The notes under the pieces are model-generated. The model worked only from the letters and a program-made list of their open reading frames with translations, was not told the origin of the DNA and did not search any database. The position numbers were made by a program, and so were the translations under genes. Of a DNA stretch of 42,219 nt, positions 42,173 to 42,219 are shown in pieces (the first letter of the stretch is position 1; each line of letters starts with the position of its first letter). The stretch comes from Ophiocordyceps camponoti-saundersi (nom. inval.). Taxonomy: Eukaryota > Ascomycota > Sordariomycetes > Hypocreales > Ophiocordycipitaceae. Location of the stretch: positions 1,092 through 43,310 of the forward strand of contig PDHQ01000288.1 in the NCBI GenBank assembly GCA_003339415.1, in the 5' to 3' direction.

Positions 42173-42219
<47 letters not shown>
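42173..42219. repeat. Poly-C run of 47 at the window end
   Basis: Uninterrupted C to the last base, preceded by a CT-rich tract. It very probably marks a contig end where sequencing failed, and its length should not be trusted. Confidence 0.9.

Larger units (their letters stand above)
36237..42219. other. Six-kilobase gene-poor tail made mostly of simple repeats
   Basis: No convincing coding region is visible across 6 kb. Open frames are short, run through microsatellites and lack domains. It contains a 40-bp minisatellite (36350-36461), an 18-G tract, TAGG and GA arrays, a (TA)12 run, ACAT arrays, several CT and G-rich tracts, TACGGA motifs, and a terminal run of 47 C. The final 100 bases (CTTCCTC-type tract into C) resemble the gene leaders elsewhere in the window, so a rightward gene may start just outside. 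Confidence 0.55.

Overview
This window is nuclear DNA from a filamentous ascomycete fungus, most likely a Sordariomycete. The evidence is short introns (52-116 bp) with GTRNGY donors and CTRAC/CTNAC branch sites, GC-rich coding exons in AT/CT-rich flanks, long pyrimidine-rich 5' leaders, and proteins of typical fungal type (Hir1, Ego1/LAMTOR1-like, GT15 mannosyltransferase, lactose-permease-like sugar porter). No bacterial operon structure, tRNA, rRNA, transposon or CRISPR array is visible. I cannot name the species.

Layout, left to right. 1-3576: gene-free, rich in microsatellites and poly-C. 3577-7248 (+): CaMKK/Sak1-type protein kinase. 8350-9786 (-): ALG2 mannosyltransferase. 11053-14238 (+): Hir1 histone chaperone subunit, two exons. 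14239-15351: TAGG/TACC repeats. 15352-16706 (+): GT15 mannosyltransferase, two exons. 16707-19502: gene-free, with a 10-N assembly gap. 19503-21173 (+): UDP-galactose transporter, five exons. 22020-23582 (-): GDP-mannose pyrophosphorylase alpha-type protein, three exons. 24843-27707 (+): dynamin-family GTPase, two exons. 27708-29927: gene-free. 29928-31842 (+): MFS sugar transporter, five exons. 32182-33213 (-): secreted Thr/Pro-rich repeat protein. 34025-34656 (+): Ego1/LAMTOR1-like lysosomal anchor, three exons. 35651-36236 (-): small Cys-rich conserved protein with uncertain 3' end. 36237-42219: gene-poor microsatellite DNA ending in 47 consecutive C.

Four of the eleven genes (ALG2, GT15, UDP-galactose transporter, GDP-mannose pyrophosphorylase-like) serve protein glycosylation or its sugar-nucleotide supply, and lie within 15.3 kb. 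The kinase and the Ego1-like protein both belong to nutrient signalling (SNF1/AMPK activation and TORC1 at the vacuole). The rest is housekeeping. I found no clear new multi-gene system. The best leads are a dynamin-like GTPase with SUMO-type motifs and a probable GC-AG intron, a GT15 protein that has lost the family's conserved acceptor-side motif, a secreted protein built of alternating TVT repeats, oriented poly-C tracts in gene leaders, and a near-duplicate flanking the assembly gap.

Exon coordinates were derived by hand from splice consensus, frame and family knowledge; no alignment was run.
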